Source: Beijerinckia sp. 28-YEA-48 (GTDB lineage: Bacteria; Pseudomonadota; Alphaproteobacteria; Rhizobiales; Beijerinckiaceae). Taken from it: a stretch of 64,000 nucleotides of DNA. The DNA is taken from contig NZ_FNSI01000001.1 of NCBI RefSeq assembly GCF_900104955.1, positions 5,304,001 through 5,368,000 of the forward strand, written 5' to 3'. Made by a program: the position numbers and the translations under genes. Positions 19,985-28,614 of the stretch are shown piece by piece. Below the pieces are notes generated by a model that was not told the DNA's origin, made no database searches, and worked only from the letters and a program-made list of their open reading frames with translations. The first letter of the stretch is position 1. Every line of letters starts with the position of its first letter.

Positions 19985-20515
19985 TCAGGCGGCAGCGGTG
20001 GCGCGATGCTTCTGCTTCCAGTCGCGCAGCGCGTCATGCGCCTCGCGCCGGTAGCCTTGCATCTCCTTGTCGTCGACCACCTGGGTGGTGAATTCGAGGC
20101 GCACGCCATTGGGATCGAAGAAGTAGATCGAATGGACGAAATGATGATCGACTTCGCCCAAAACTTCGATGCCGTGCTTTTGCAGATGCGCCTTCATGGT
20201 GCTCAGCGCCTTGTCATCGGGCACGTTGAAGGCGATGTGATTGACCCATTTCGGCGTGTTTGGCGAAGGTTCGCCAGCCTTGCCGTCGCCGAGATCGAAG
20301 AAGGCGATGCAGGAGCCATCGGCGAGCTGGAAGAAGAGATGTAGGAACGGGTTCGGATCGCCCGTCGAGGGCGCGTCGCCGCTGACCACATGGACCAGCG
20401 GCAGGCCCAAGATGTCTTCATAGAAGTGGCGGGTCTCTTCGGCGTCACGGCAACGATAGGCGGCGTGATGCAGGCCGAGGACGCTCGGAATGGTAGATGG
20501 TGATGCACCAGACAT
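19985..20515 (-). CDS. VOC-superfamily protein (glyoxalase/extradiol dioxygenase-like)
   Basis: A 176-residue single-module VOC protein. The metal-site pattern is visible as His in LGLHHAAYRCRD, His in WVNHIAFNVPDD and Glu in GVRLEFTTQ, which fits a two-repeat beta-alpha-beta module holding one metal. It is followed by the alpha/beta hydrolase, an order seen when a ring-cleavage or lyase product is hydrolysed. A related but longer VOC gene lies at 25266 beyond the liv operon. The reaction cannot be assigned. Confidence 0.85.
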   Translation of the reverse strand: MSGASPSTIPSVLGLHHAAYRCRDAEETRHFYEDILGLPLVHVVSGDAPSTGDPNPFLHLFFQLADGSCIAFFDLGDGKAGEPSPNTPKWVNHIAFNVPDDKALSTMKAHLQKHGIEVLGEVDHHFVHSIYFFDPNGVRLEFTTQVVDDKEMQGYRREAHDALRDWKQKHRATAAA

Positions 20516-20542
20516 ATAATCCCTCCGGATGTCTCTTGCACG

Positions 20543-20562
20543 AAGATTAGTACTCTAATCTT
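20543..20562 (-). promoter_or_regulatory. Perfect 8-bp inverted repeat in front of the VOC/hydrolase pair
   Basis: AAGATTAG (20543-20550) and CTAATCTT (20555-20562) form a perfect dyad around TACT, 28 bp upstream of the VOC start and 26 bp after livF ends. Read leftward no T tract follows, so it does not look like a terminator for livF; an operator for the VOC/hydrolase pair is more likely. Confidence 0.4.
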
Positions 20563-20588
20563 TTTTGCGGCCGCGCGCTACTGTTTCA

Positions 20589-21318
<730 letters not shown>

Positions 21319-21326
<8 letters not shown>

Positions 21327-22119
21327 GAGCGCCTCCTGACGGCAGCTCGTTCACGGCGCTGCCGAGATAGGCTTCGATCACAGCCGCATTGGCGGTAATC
21401 TCCTGCGACGTGCCTTCGCCGATCTTACGGCCGAAGTTGAGCACGACGATGCGTTCGGCCAGCGGCATGAGGAAATGCATGTCGTGTTCGATCAGCAACA
21501 CTGAAACGCCCTCGGCGGCGATGGTGCGGATCAGCGTGCCGAGGCGGCTGATTTCCGCTGCGGTCAGGCCGGCGGCTGGTTCATCGAGCAGGATGGCGCG
21601 GGGATCGCCGGCGAGCGCGCGGGCGATTTCCAACAGCCGGCCTTCGCCGAAAGAAAGCGTGGTGACATCGGCATGGAGATGATGGCCAAGACCGACGAAC
21701 TCCACCAGTTCGGCGGCGCGCGCGCGGGCCTGTTTCTCTTCCTGCAACACGCGGGCGCGTTGCAGCAGGATATCCAGCACAGAAGCGCTGAAGCGCCGAT
21801 GCGCGCCGACCATGACGTTATCGGTCAGCGACATGCCGGCGAAAGGCATATTGTGCTGGAAGGTGCGCAGCATGCCCTTTGAGGCAATGCGATGCACAGG
21901 CAGGCCATCGATCCGCTGACCATCGAGCTCGATCTGGCCGGAACTCGGCGCCAGCATGCCGGTGACGAGATTGAATGTGGTGGTTTTGCCCGCGCCGTTC
22001 GGGCCGATAAGGGCGAGAATTTCACCATGGCCGACATCGAAGCTCAGGTCCTCGACGGCAGTGAGGCCGCCAAAGCGTTTGCTCAATCCGGCGACGCGAA
22101 GGAGAGGCGCTTTGCTCAT
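21319..22119 (-). CDS. livG: Branched-chain amino acid-type ABC transporter ATPase (LivG)
   Basis: A 266-residue ABC ATPase with Walker A GPNGAGKTT, the LivG-type RTFQHNMPFAGMSLTDNVMVG, signature LSFGEGRLLEIARAL and Walker B AILLDEPAAG. It overlaps livM by 4 bp at its start and livF by 8 bp at its end. It works as a heterodimer with LivF on the cytoplasmic side of the LivHM channel. Confidence 0.92.
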
Positions 22120-23045
22120 GATTGGGCTCGCGGACGCAAGCGATCAAGAAGACCCGCGAGCCCTGCCGGCTGATACAGGATGGCGAGAACGACGAGAATG
22201 CCGAAGATCACCAGATAGCCGTGGCCAACGATCGGCTCGAGGACGAAGGGGGCGAGATAGAGCAGGACCGCGCCGATGACGGCGCCGATCGGCCGGCCCA
22301 TGCCACCGACGATGATCATGAACAGGAGCAAAAACACGTTGTCGAGCCCGAACACCGGCGGGTTGATGACATTGTCCGTATAGGCATAGGCGATGCCGGC
22401 AATGCCAGCGAGCGTGCTGGTGAGCGTGAAGGTGATAACCTTGGTGCGCCTGACATCGATGCCCATGGCCGCCGCCACTGCTGGATTTTCGCGGATGGCG
22501 CGGCAAGCGCGGCCAAAGGCAGATTCGCCGAGGCGGTTGAGCAACAGCAACGTGCCAGCGACCAGCAGCACCAGGACAACCGTGTACCAGGGCCCGCGCA
22601 GCTGGTAGCCGAAGATGTCGGGCAGGGTATAGCCGGCGATGCCGCCGGTGCCGCCTGTGAGGTCGCCGCCTTCATTGATAAGCACGGCGAACAATTGCGC
22701 GAAGGCGAGGGTGGCGAGCGCCAGATAGAAGCCCTCGAGCCGCGTCGATGGCACGGCGACAATGAAGGCGAGCAACGCGCAGAGCGCGATGGCGCCGACA
22801 AAGGCAATGCCGAAGGGTAAGCCGAGTTTGACCGATAGGATTACCATCGCATAGGCGCCAACGCCGGCGAAGGCGAAATGCGAGAAGGCGACCTGGCCGG
22901 CGGTGCCGAACAGGAAATTGTAGCTCAGCGCCAAAGCGACCCAGATGAGCATCTTGCGATAAACATCTGTGCCGTAGCCGCCGAGAACGAAAGCGATGGC
23001 GCTGGCCGCGACAATGGCGGCGATCCAGATCAGGGTGCGGATCAT
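22116..23045 (-). CDS. livM: Branched-chain amino acid-type ABC transporter permease (LivM)
   Basis: A 309-residue inner-membrane permease with about nine hydrophobic segments. The family pattern is clear in SYNLLFGTAGQVAFSHFAFAG-like residues near 45-65, the long stretch FYLALATLAFAQLFAVLINE and the cytoplasmic EAA-type loop FGRACRAIRENPAVAAAMGI, which contacts the ATPases. It overlaps livH by 4 bp and livG by 4 bp. Confidence 0.9.
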   Translation of the reverse strand: MIRTLIWIAAIVAASAIAFVLGGYGTDVYRKMLIWVALALSYNFLFGTAGQVAFSHFAFAGVGAYAMVILSVKLGLPFGIAFVGAIALCALLAFIVAVPSTRLEGFYLALATLAFAQLFAVLINEGGDLTGGTGGIAGYTLPDIFGYQLRGPWYTVVLVLLVAGTLLLLNRLGESAFGRACRAIRENPAVAAAMGIDVRRTKVITFTLTSTLAGIAGIAYAYTDNVINPPVFGLDNVFLLLFMIIVGGMGRPIGAVIGAVLLYLAPFVLEPIVGHGYLVIFGILVVLAILYQPAGLAGLLDRLRPRAQS

Positions 23046-23938
23046 CTGACCTCGCGCGGCGAAATCAGCCCGGTGGGCCGCACCAGCAGGAACAAGATCA
23101 GGAGAGTGAATGGAAAGGCCAGCGTCAGGCCCGAGGGGATCGGCAGATAACGCGCGCCGAGTTGTTCGGCGAAGGCCAGGATGAGGCCACCGAGCAAGGC
23201 GCCTTCGACGCGGCCGACACCGCCGATCACCAAAGCGGTGAAGCCTTGAATGGCGAGCGGCAGGCCCATCATGTAGTGCGCCGAGGTCAGCGGGCTGATC
23301 AGCAGGCCGGCGACGCCAGCGACCGCCGCGCCGGCGGCAAAGGCGAGCGCTGTGACGCGACCGAGATTGATGCCCATCAGGGCTGCGGCGCGGCGGTTGA
23401 TCGCCACGGCTTCAAAGGCGCGGCCCCAGACGGTGCGCTCGAAGAAATACCAGACGCCGGCGAAGATCGTCAGCGTGGCGGCGATGATGAAGAACTGTTG
23501 CGGCGCCCCGGCGAAGGGGCCGATCTCCAAGCGCCGGTAGCCAAAGGGCGGCGGCGAGGGAAACGGATCGGCGCCAAACAGCAGAGTGAGGGTTTCGCGA
23601 AAAATCACCAGCACGCCAAGCAGAGCCAGGATTGGGCTGGTGACGGCGGCGCCGCGCTTGACGAGTGGGCGCACCGCCAGCCGCTCTACCGCCCAGCCGA
23701 GCAGGCCGAGAACGACGAGCACGACGGCGACCGCGACCGGATAGGGCGCGTCGAGACGCGGCCATAGCAAGGTCGTCAGCACGCCGACACCAACGAATGC
23801 GCCCGTCGCCGCCCATTCGCCGATGGCGAAATTGATGATCGACGTCGGACGCAACACGATCAGATAGGAGAGGGCCATCAGCGCATAGATGCAGCCGGAG
23901 GCCATCGCGCTGACTGTCAGCTCAAGAAAGTCTTCCAT
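23042..23938 (-). CDS. livH: Branched-chain amino acid-type ABC transporter permease (LivH)
   Basis: A 298-residue permease opening with LELTVSAMASGCIYALMALS and then LRPTSIINFAIGEWAATGAF, both typical of LivH. The coupling loop reads WGRAFEAVAINRRAAALMGI. Eight or so membrane segments are visible, and the C-terminus ends in TLLILFLLVRPTGLISPREV. It follows the SBP gene by 29 bp and overlaps livM. Confidence 0.9.
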   Translation of the reverse strand: MEDFLELTVSAMASGCIYALMALSYLIVLRPTSIINFAIGEWAATGAFVGVGVLTTLLWPRLDAPYPVAVAVVLVVLGLLGWAVERLAVRPLVKRGAAVTSPILALLGVLVIFRETLTLLFGADPFPSPPPFGYRRLEIGPFAGAPQQFFIIAATLTIFAGVWYFFERTVWGRAFEAVAINRRAAALMGINLGRVTALAFAAGAAVAGVAGLLISPLTSAHYMMGLPLAIQGFTALVIGGVGRVEGALLGGLILAFAEQLGARYLPIPSGLTLAFPFTLLILFLLVRPTGLISPREVR

Positions 23939-23967
23939 TGTGCGGCCGTGCTACCTGGCGCAGGCGC

Positions 23968-25134
23968 TTAGTTCTGGCCAGCGTGGACGACAGGTCCATG
24001 CTGGTTGTCCTTGATGACGCGCACCACCGCGCCTTGCGGATCAAAGCCCGTGCGGCCGCCGTTGCGAAAGCCCCAGCTCGTGCCCTTGGCGCCGATCGCG
24101 CCGGTGAAATTTTGCGTCGAGGCGATGGCTTCGCGAATTTTTTCCTTGTCGAGCGACCCAGCCTTGGTGATCGCCGCGGCGATGAGGTGGATGCCATCCC
24201 AGCCATAAGCGGGCAGGCTGCTCGGCTCTTCCTTGTATTCCTTCACATAGATATCGTGGAAGGCTTTCGCCTCCGGCTTGGTGTCGTCATAGGCGTCGAC
24301 GAAGACCACGCCGTCCATCAGATCCTTGGCCATGCTCAGATAGGCGGGAATGCTGAGGTTGTAGGAGCCAAGGATCGGTTCCTTCATGCCCAATTGCTGA
24401 TAAGCGCGGAAGAACTGCAGCATTTCCGGCCCGAGAATGCCGGCTTGCAGAATGGCATCAACCTTTTCGGCGCGCACTTTTTGCAGATTGGCGACGGCCG
24501 ACGTGGAGCCTTGGGGAATGACTTCCTCAAGCGCCACCTGGATGCCGACACCTTCCAACCCCTTGCGGAAGGACTCCGCAAAGGATTGCGACAGCGACGA
24601 GTTATCGCGGACAATCGCCACTTTCTTGAAACCGCGCGACTTGGTGTAGCTCATCAGGGTGGCGAGCTGGATCGAGGCGAGCGGACCGGTCTGGAAGAAC
24701 CAGGGATTGTTCAATTGGGTGGTCAGCGTGTCGGCACTGTTGGCTGGCGTCAGATGTGGCGTCTTGGTTTCAAGCGACACGGTCTGCGCCTGCTGGGTGG
24801 CGGGAGAACCGGTGTTGGAGAGGATGGCGACGACACCGTCATCGACGAGTTTGCGCGCCTTGGCGGCGGAAACGTCGGGCCGGTTCTGGTCGTCTTCGAT
24901 GATCAGCTGTATCTTCTTGCCGAGCACGCCGCCCTTTTCATTGATCATCTTGGCGCCGAGTTCGATGCCGCGCGTCACCGGCTCCGCATAGAATTTACCG
25001 CTGCCGACACGATCGGTGATGACGCCGATCTTGATGACGTCTTGGGCGGCAACCGGTTGGGTGAAGGCCGATGAGCCAACAGCCAGCAACCCAGCCGTAA
25101 CGGCCAGCACGGATACAAAATGTGCGCGGATCAT
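23968..25134 (-). CDS. Periplasmic substrate-binding protein of the liv-type transporter
   Basis: A 388-residue type I periplasmic binding protein. The ATG at 25134 has GGGGAG just upstream, and the signal peptide (SVLAVTAGLLAVGSSAF, cleavage near VAA-Q) follows directly. The mature part starts IKIGVITDRVG, with GVVAILSNTGSPATQQAQ lining the ligand cleft and SLPAYGWDGIHLIAAAI in the C-terminal lobe. The liv permease and ATPase genes lie immediately downstream. The usual amino-acid-binding residues cannot be confirmed by eye; an aromatic or amide ligand is possible. Confidence 0.9.
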   Translation of the reverse strand: MIRAHFVSVLAVTAGLLAVGSSAFTQPVAAQDVIKIGVITDRVGSGKFYAEPVTRGIELGAKMINEKGGVLGKKIQLIIEDDQNRPDVSAAKARKLVDDGVVAILSNTGSPATQQAQTVSLETKTPHLTPANSADTLTTQLNNPWFFQTGPLASIQLATLMSYTKSRGFKKVAIVRDNSSLSQSFAESFRKGLEGVGIQVALEEVIPQGSTSAVANLQKVRAEKVDAILQAGILGPEMLQFFRAYQQLGMKEPILGSYNLSIPAYLSMAKDLMDGVVFVDAYDDTKPEAKAFHDIYVKEYKEEPSSLPAYGWDGIHLIAAAITKAGSLDKEKIREAIASTQNFTGAIGAKGTSWGFRNGGRTGFDPQGAVVRVIKDNQHGPVVHAGQN

Positions 25135-25181
25135 GAATGCTCCCCCCTCACCACTCGATATCGCAAGACTCATGGTCCTGC

Positions 25182-25242
25182 TTGATATCATCGTGCACCC
25201 TTCCTAATCTCAGAATATGAGGTCTCTAATGATTTGAGTCAA
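25182..25242. promoter_or_regulatory. Divergent control region with TTGATATCA and TTGAGTCAA palindromes
   Basis: The 131-bp gap between the liv-type SBP (leftward) and the VOC gene (rightward) holds TTGATATCAT (25182-25191, 9-bp near-palindrome) and a TTGA-G-TCAA palindrome (25234-25242). TTGATATCA-type sites are commonly bound by MarR proteins, and both a MarR and a TetR gene follow at 26073-27241. AGGAGGGAG lies just before the VOC start. Confidence 0.35.
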
Positions 25243-25265
25243 CGCAAACGAGGAGGGAGCCCAAC

Positions 25266-25859
25266 ATGAGCAAGCTTCAAGACAATGCAGCACCGTTGAT
25301 GCGCGGTGTTCATCATCTCGCGCTCTGCACCGATGACATTAAGAAGACGACGGAATTTTATGTGCGCGTGCTCGGCATGCCGCTGATCCACGCACTGCGT
25401 GTGCCGCCTGGACTTGGCACGGGCGCGGGCAATCGCGGCAACCCGCCGTATGAAAATATCCGGCATTATTTTTACGACATGGGCAATGACAGCACGCTCG
25501 CCTTCTTCGAAATTCCAAAAGGCAAGGAGCCGTTAGCCAATCGTAACGCGATAGGTGCGATGCAGCATTGCGCTTTCGTCGTCACGCCGGAACGCTTTCG
25601 TGACATCGAGGAACGGCTGAAGAAAAACAACATCTCCTATATTGGGCCAATCCCGCAGCTGCCGGGACTCGACGGGATCTATTTCATCGATCCCAATGGC
25701 ATCCGGTTGGAGTTCGCCTGCCAGGCGGCTGATGGCACCGATCCGCATGTGATCGAATGCTGTGGCCAGTCGAAGGAGGAGGCGCTTGAGGAGCTGCGAA
25801 CGCTTGGTGGCGTCGATACGGCCTGGCTCGATGAGATGACCAGTGCCATGGAGCACTGA
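25266..25859 (+). CDS. VOC-superfamily protein (glyoxalase/extradiol dioxygenase-like)
   Basis: A 197-residue VOC protein with an AGGAGG ribosome site. Candidate metal ligands are His in RGVHHLALCTDD, His in AMQHCAFVVTPE and Glu in GIRLEFACQAAD, the same spacing seen in the VOC protein at 19985, with which it shares an overall plan including a C-terminal helical tail. It diverges from the liv-type transporter operon and probably belongs to the same pathway. The reaction is unknown. Confidence 0.85.
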   Translation: MSKLQDNAAPLMRGVHHLALCTDDIKKTTEFYVRVLGMPLIHALRVPPGLGTGAGNRGNPPYENIRHYFYDMGNDSTLAFFEIPKGKEPLANRNAIGAMQHCAFVVTPERFRDIEERLKKNNISYIGPIPQLPGLDGIYFIDPNGIRLEFACQAADGTDPHVIECCGQSKEEALEELRTLGGVDTAWLDEMTSAMEH

Positions 25860-26000
25860 TTTAGGGCGCTAAGTTGCTGCCTTGCTTTGACCGGGCCCGC
25901 CAGTGGGCTCGGACAAGGTCAGGTTTGAAACGGCGGGCTTTGTGCAATAAACAAGACTCAGGCTAATATTGGTCGAAACGTGTATTGGCCAAGACTTGGT

Positions 26001-26046
26001 AGCCGAGACTGGCAGCCGAGACTTGGCAAAAGGGCCTTGGCAAAAG
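26001..26046. repeat. Two short direct-repeat pairs in front of the TetR gene
   Basis: AGCCGAGACT occurs at 26001-26010 and 26014-26023, and TTGGCAAAAG at 26023-26032 and 26037-26046, spaced 13 and 14 bp. They fill the 70 bp before the tetR start and may be regulatory or simple slippage repeats. Confidence 0.45.
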
Positions 26047-26072
26047 AGCCGGGCCGAACCTGGACAGATGCG

Positions 26073-26717
26073 ATGCATGATAGGCTTCCTGGACGCGCGA
26101 GCCGTCTGACCCGGCGCGATTCTCAGCGCAAATACCGGGCGATCTTGGATGCCGGGATCGAGCTTTTCGTTGAAAAGGGCTTCGTTCAGACCACGATGGA
26201 TGCGGTGGCCGAAAAGGCCTCCGTGTCAAAGCGGACGGTCTATGGGCATTTCAACAATAAGGAAGAACTGTTCTCGGCGGTCGTGCGCGAAATGTGCGGC
26301 GAGGGCAAAGTTCTGCCGGAAGAGGTGATCACCTCCGAAGGCACGCCCGAGGCGGTGCTGACGGAACTGGGCGCGGGCGCTTTGGCGAATATTTATGCCA
26401 AGGACATGAACGCCCTGTTCCAGACCGTGGTGGCGGATTCACGCCAGTTTCCGGAGATCGGCAAACTGTTCTTCGATGGCCCGGTCACCCGCTCCCACAC
26501 GTTGATCGGCAAATATCTGACGGAACAGGTGGCGGCCGGAACGATCAAGGTCAAATATCCGGATATGGCGGCGCAGCAGTTTCTGGGTCTGTTGAAGACC
26601 GATCTGCAAATGCGCCTGCTGTTCAGCCAGAAGCCGCGCATCACCAAGGCGCTGCTGCACGAAATCGCGGCGCGGACGGCGGAAGTGTTCCTGTATGGGG
26701 TCGGCGGCCGGCGCTAA
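26073..26717 (+). CDS. TetR-family transcriptional regulator
   Basis: A 214-residue regulator starting at the ATG at 26073. The N-terminal helix-turn-helix is classical: AILDAGIELFVEKGFVQTT, then MDAVAEKASVSKRTVYGHFN and NKEELFSAVV. The C-terminal two-thirds is a helical ligand domain of the AcrR/TetR_C type. It converges with and overlaps the MarR gene by 4 bp at the stop codons. It may control the divergent VOC/liv unit; target and ligand are unknown. Confidence 0.88.
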   Translation: MHDRLPGRASRLTRRDSQRKYRAILDAGIELFVEKGFVQTTMDAVAEKASVSKRTVYGHFNNKEELFSAVVREMCGEGKVLPEEVITSEGTPEAVLTELGAGALANIYAKDMNALFQTVVADSRQFPEIGKLFFDGPVTRSHTLIGKYLTEQVAAGTIKVKYPDMAAQQFLGLLKTDLQMRLLFSQKPRITKALLHEIAARTAEVFLYGVGGRR

Positions 26718-27241
26718 TCTTTGGCGCTCATCTCCGTTGGCGTTTCATTGACCTGTTCAAGCAGCGCTTTGGCGCGCGCCGAGATCATCTGCAAGTGCTG
26801 GACAAAGACCGTGCGCTCCTTGTCGGTCATGTCAGAGAACAGGAAGTCCTCCCGTTGCGAGGAGAGGATCGCCACCTGTCGCATGATCTCCTCGCCCTCG
26901 GGGCTCAGGCGGATGCGCACCTCTTTCGACGGGCGTTCCTTGAGGACAAGGCCGCGCCGGACAAGCGCCGAGACTTCGCGGCTGGCGAGCCCTTTATCGA
27001 GGCCAAGCCGTTCCGCCAGTTCGTGCAGCGAGGTGGCGCCGCTCATCCCGATCGAGCCGATAATCGGCCATTCATGGGTCCCGAGATTGAGCTCGCGGGC
27101 ATAGAGCGCGCTGGCCGAGCGGCGCAGATTGGTCGCCAGAACCATGATTTTGGCTGCGGCGACCTGCTCAAGATGCTGCTGGCTCTGCACTGGGGGCGGG
27201 CGGGATGGGGAAGCGGTGCGGTTGGCTTTGTTGGCTTCCAT
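26714..27241 (-). CDS. MarR-family transcriptional regulator
   Basis: A 175-residue winged-helix regulator: LNLGTHEWPIIGSIGMSG, LHELAERLGLDKGLASREVS, ALVRRGLVLKERPSKEVRIR (wing) and a C-terminal dimerisation helix. The start is uncertain: the ATG at 27241 has AGGA directly adjacent, and TTG codons at 27253 and 27259 are open upstream. It lies 89 bp after a Rieske oxygenase gene on the same strand, at the end of a long leftward series beginning at 33990. Such regulators often sense aromatic acids. Confidence 0.85.
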   Translation of the reverse strand: MEANKANRTASPSRPPPVQSQQHLEQVAAAKIMVLATNLRRSASALYARELNLGTHEWPIIGSIGMSGATSLHELAERLGLDKGLASREVSALVRRGLVLKERPSKEVRIRLSPEGEEIMRQVAILSSQREDFLFSDMTDKERTVFVQHLQMISARAKALLEQVNETPTEMSAKD

Positions 27242-27330
27242 TCCTGATTCCAAGATCAAGGGCGCGACGTTCCCTCATCTATAGCAGATGCCGCCGCCCA
27301 TCCGTAAAGCGCTGATCGCACAGAAAGTAC

Positions 27331-28524
27331 TCAGTCCTTAAAGAAATTGCCGGCGCCGACCTTCATGATCTGTTGGGCGGGATCATAGATGACGCCGAGC
27401 GGGTCGCCACCGTCCTCGACGATCTTGATCTGCTGCTTCAACAGGCGGCGGAGCATGACGATGCCCTTGTCGCTGCCGGCCAGGTTTTCTTCCGAATGCA
27501 GGCTGATGGGTCCTTGACCGACTTGCGCTTCCCAATCGCCGGGAAAGCGCTGGTGCTCGTCCTCGCTCTTCTCGCTCCACTTCTTGCCCGGCAGACGCGG
27601 CATGCCATTAAACCCTTCCGGCACGCGCAGGGCATGGAACAGGCGGAAGTTGGTATCGTCGACCGGCACTACCCAGCCGATGCCGGTGGCGGGGCCGGGC
27701 GCGAGCTGCACGCTCGGCACGATACGCACATGCGGAAACAGGGCGAGGGTGACGCGGTCCATCTCGCGGCCATTGTCAAGCTTACGATAGGCGGTGTATT
27801 GCATGCCCGTGGGCGCATGTTCCCAATGGACCTGGGGCATCACGCCCATTTCGGGTACGAATTGCACGCCGCTGAAATTGGTGTGCAGGATCGGGATATG
27901 GAACGGGTCCATGATGTTTTCCCAGTCCTGCAGCCAGTTGCAGGGGACGATCTCGATAGTCTCATCGCCGCCGGCGCCGAAGCTTGATCCCGTCACATAA
28001 ATCTTTTCGCCGGGGCCTGTGGCTTCAAGCGAGTCCCAATAGGGCAGCAGCGGCTGCTTTTCCGGCGGGCCCATATAGGCCCAGACGAGGCCATAGCGTT
28101 CCTGCAGCGGATACCAGGGCTGCATGACGCGGTCGCGGCTGCGTCCGCCATCGGCTTCGCAGGGTTGGTCGAGGCAGCGGCCTTCGACGTCGAAGAGCCA
28201 ACCATGATAGCAACAGCGGATGCCGTTTTCCTCGACCTTGCCGTAATAGAGCGTGGTGCCGCGATGGGCGCAACGGGCATGGAGCAGGCCGGGCCGGCCT
28301 TGGCGATCGCGGAAGATGACGAGGTCTTCGCCGAGCATGCGCAGCTTCTGCGGCACGTCCTTCACCTTCTCCGACAGGGCGACCGGGTGCCAATAGCGGC
28401 GCATGAATTCGCCGAGCGGCGTGCCGGCGCCGACCTCGGTCATCATCGCATCATGGGTGGAGGGCTTGCGACCATATCCGGTGGCGCGGGCCTGTTGCGG
28501 AGCATCGACAGTTGATAGGCTCAT
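27331..28524 (-). CDS. Rieske non-haem iron oxygenase, large subunit (phthalate dioxygenase-like)
   Basis: A 397-residue ring-hydroxylating oxygenase alpha subunit. The Rieske [2Fe-2S] ligands are C85, H87, C104 and H107 (CAHRG then CCYHGW). The mononuclear iron site begins at MDPFHIPILH, with D206, H209 and H214. It is the type that works as a homotrimer without beta subunit (phthalate 4,5-dioxygenase, vanillate demethylase). It needs electrons from a reductase not found nearby. Its closest local relative is the gene at 32671. It follows an ABC importer whose cargo it may oxidise. Confidence 0.9.
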   Translation of the reverse strand: MSLSTVDAPQQARATGYGRKPSTHDAMMTEVGAGTPLGEFMRRYWHPVALSEKVKDVPQKLRMLGEDLVIFRDRQGRPGLLHARCAHRGTTLYYGKVEENGIRCCYHGWLFDVEGRCLDQPCEADGGRSRDRVMQPWYPLQERYGLVWAYMGPPEKQPLLPYWDSLEATGPGEKIYVTGSSFGAGGDETIEIVPCNWLQDWENIMDPFHIPILHTNFSGVQFVPEMGVMPQVHWEHAPTGMQYTAYRKLDNGREMDRVTLALFPHVRIVPSVQLAPGPATGIGWVVPVDDTNFRLFHALRVPEGFNGMPRLPGKKWSEKSEDEHQRFPGDWEAQVGQGPISLHSEENLAGSDKGIVMLRRLLKQQIKIVEDGGDPLGVIYDPAQQIMKVGAGNFFKD

Positions 28525-28544
28525 CCTCGTTCTCCCTCATGTAA

Positions 28545-28600
28545 CGTTTTCGAGCGAAGTGGACACCGGTTCGGGTGAAGAAAACGCGTCAAACAAAAGA
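28545..28600. repeat. Intergenic palindromic repeat of a type common in Bradyrhizobiaceae
   Basis: The gap between the Rieske gene and the ABC ATPase carries CGTTTTC (28545-28551) and its complement GAAAACG (28580-28586) around GAGCGAAGTGGACACCGG. From general knowledge, near-identical elements are scattered between genes in Bradyrhizobium- and Rhodopseudomonas-like genomes. It may modulate mRNA stability inside this long leftward gene series. Confidence 0.6.
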
Positions 28601-28614
28601 CTCTGGACTGTTGA

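Noticed and set aside
18847..20091. 414-codon + strand open frame opposite the alpha/beta hydrolase
   Set aside because: The - strand encodes a hydrolase with a GWSGGG nucleophile elbow; the opposite frame is open only because of codon bias.
20543..20566. Rho-independent terminator on the + strand (stem followed by T run)
   Set aside because: No + strand gene lies upstream for about 10 kb; leftward the stem has no T run, so an operator reading is preferred.
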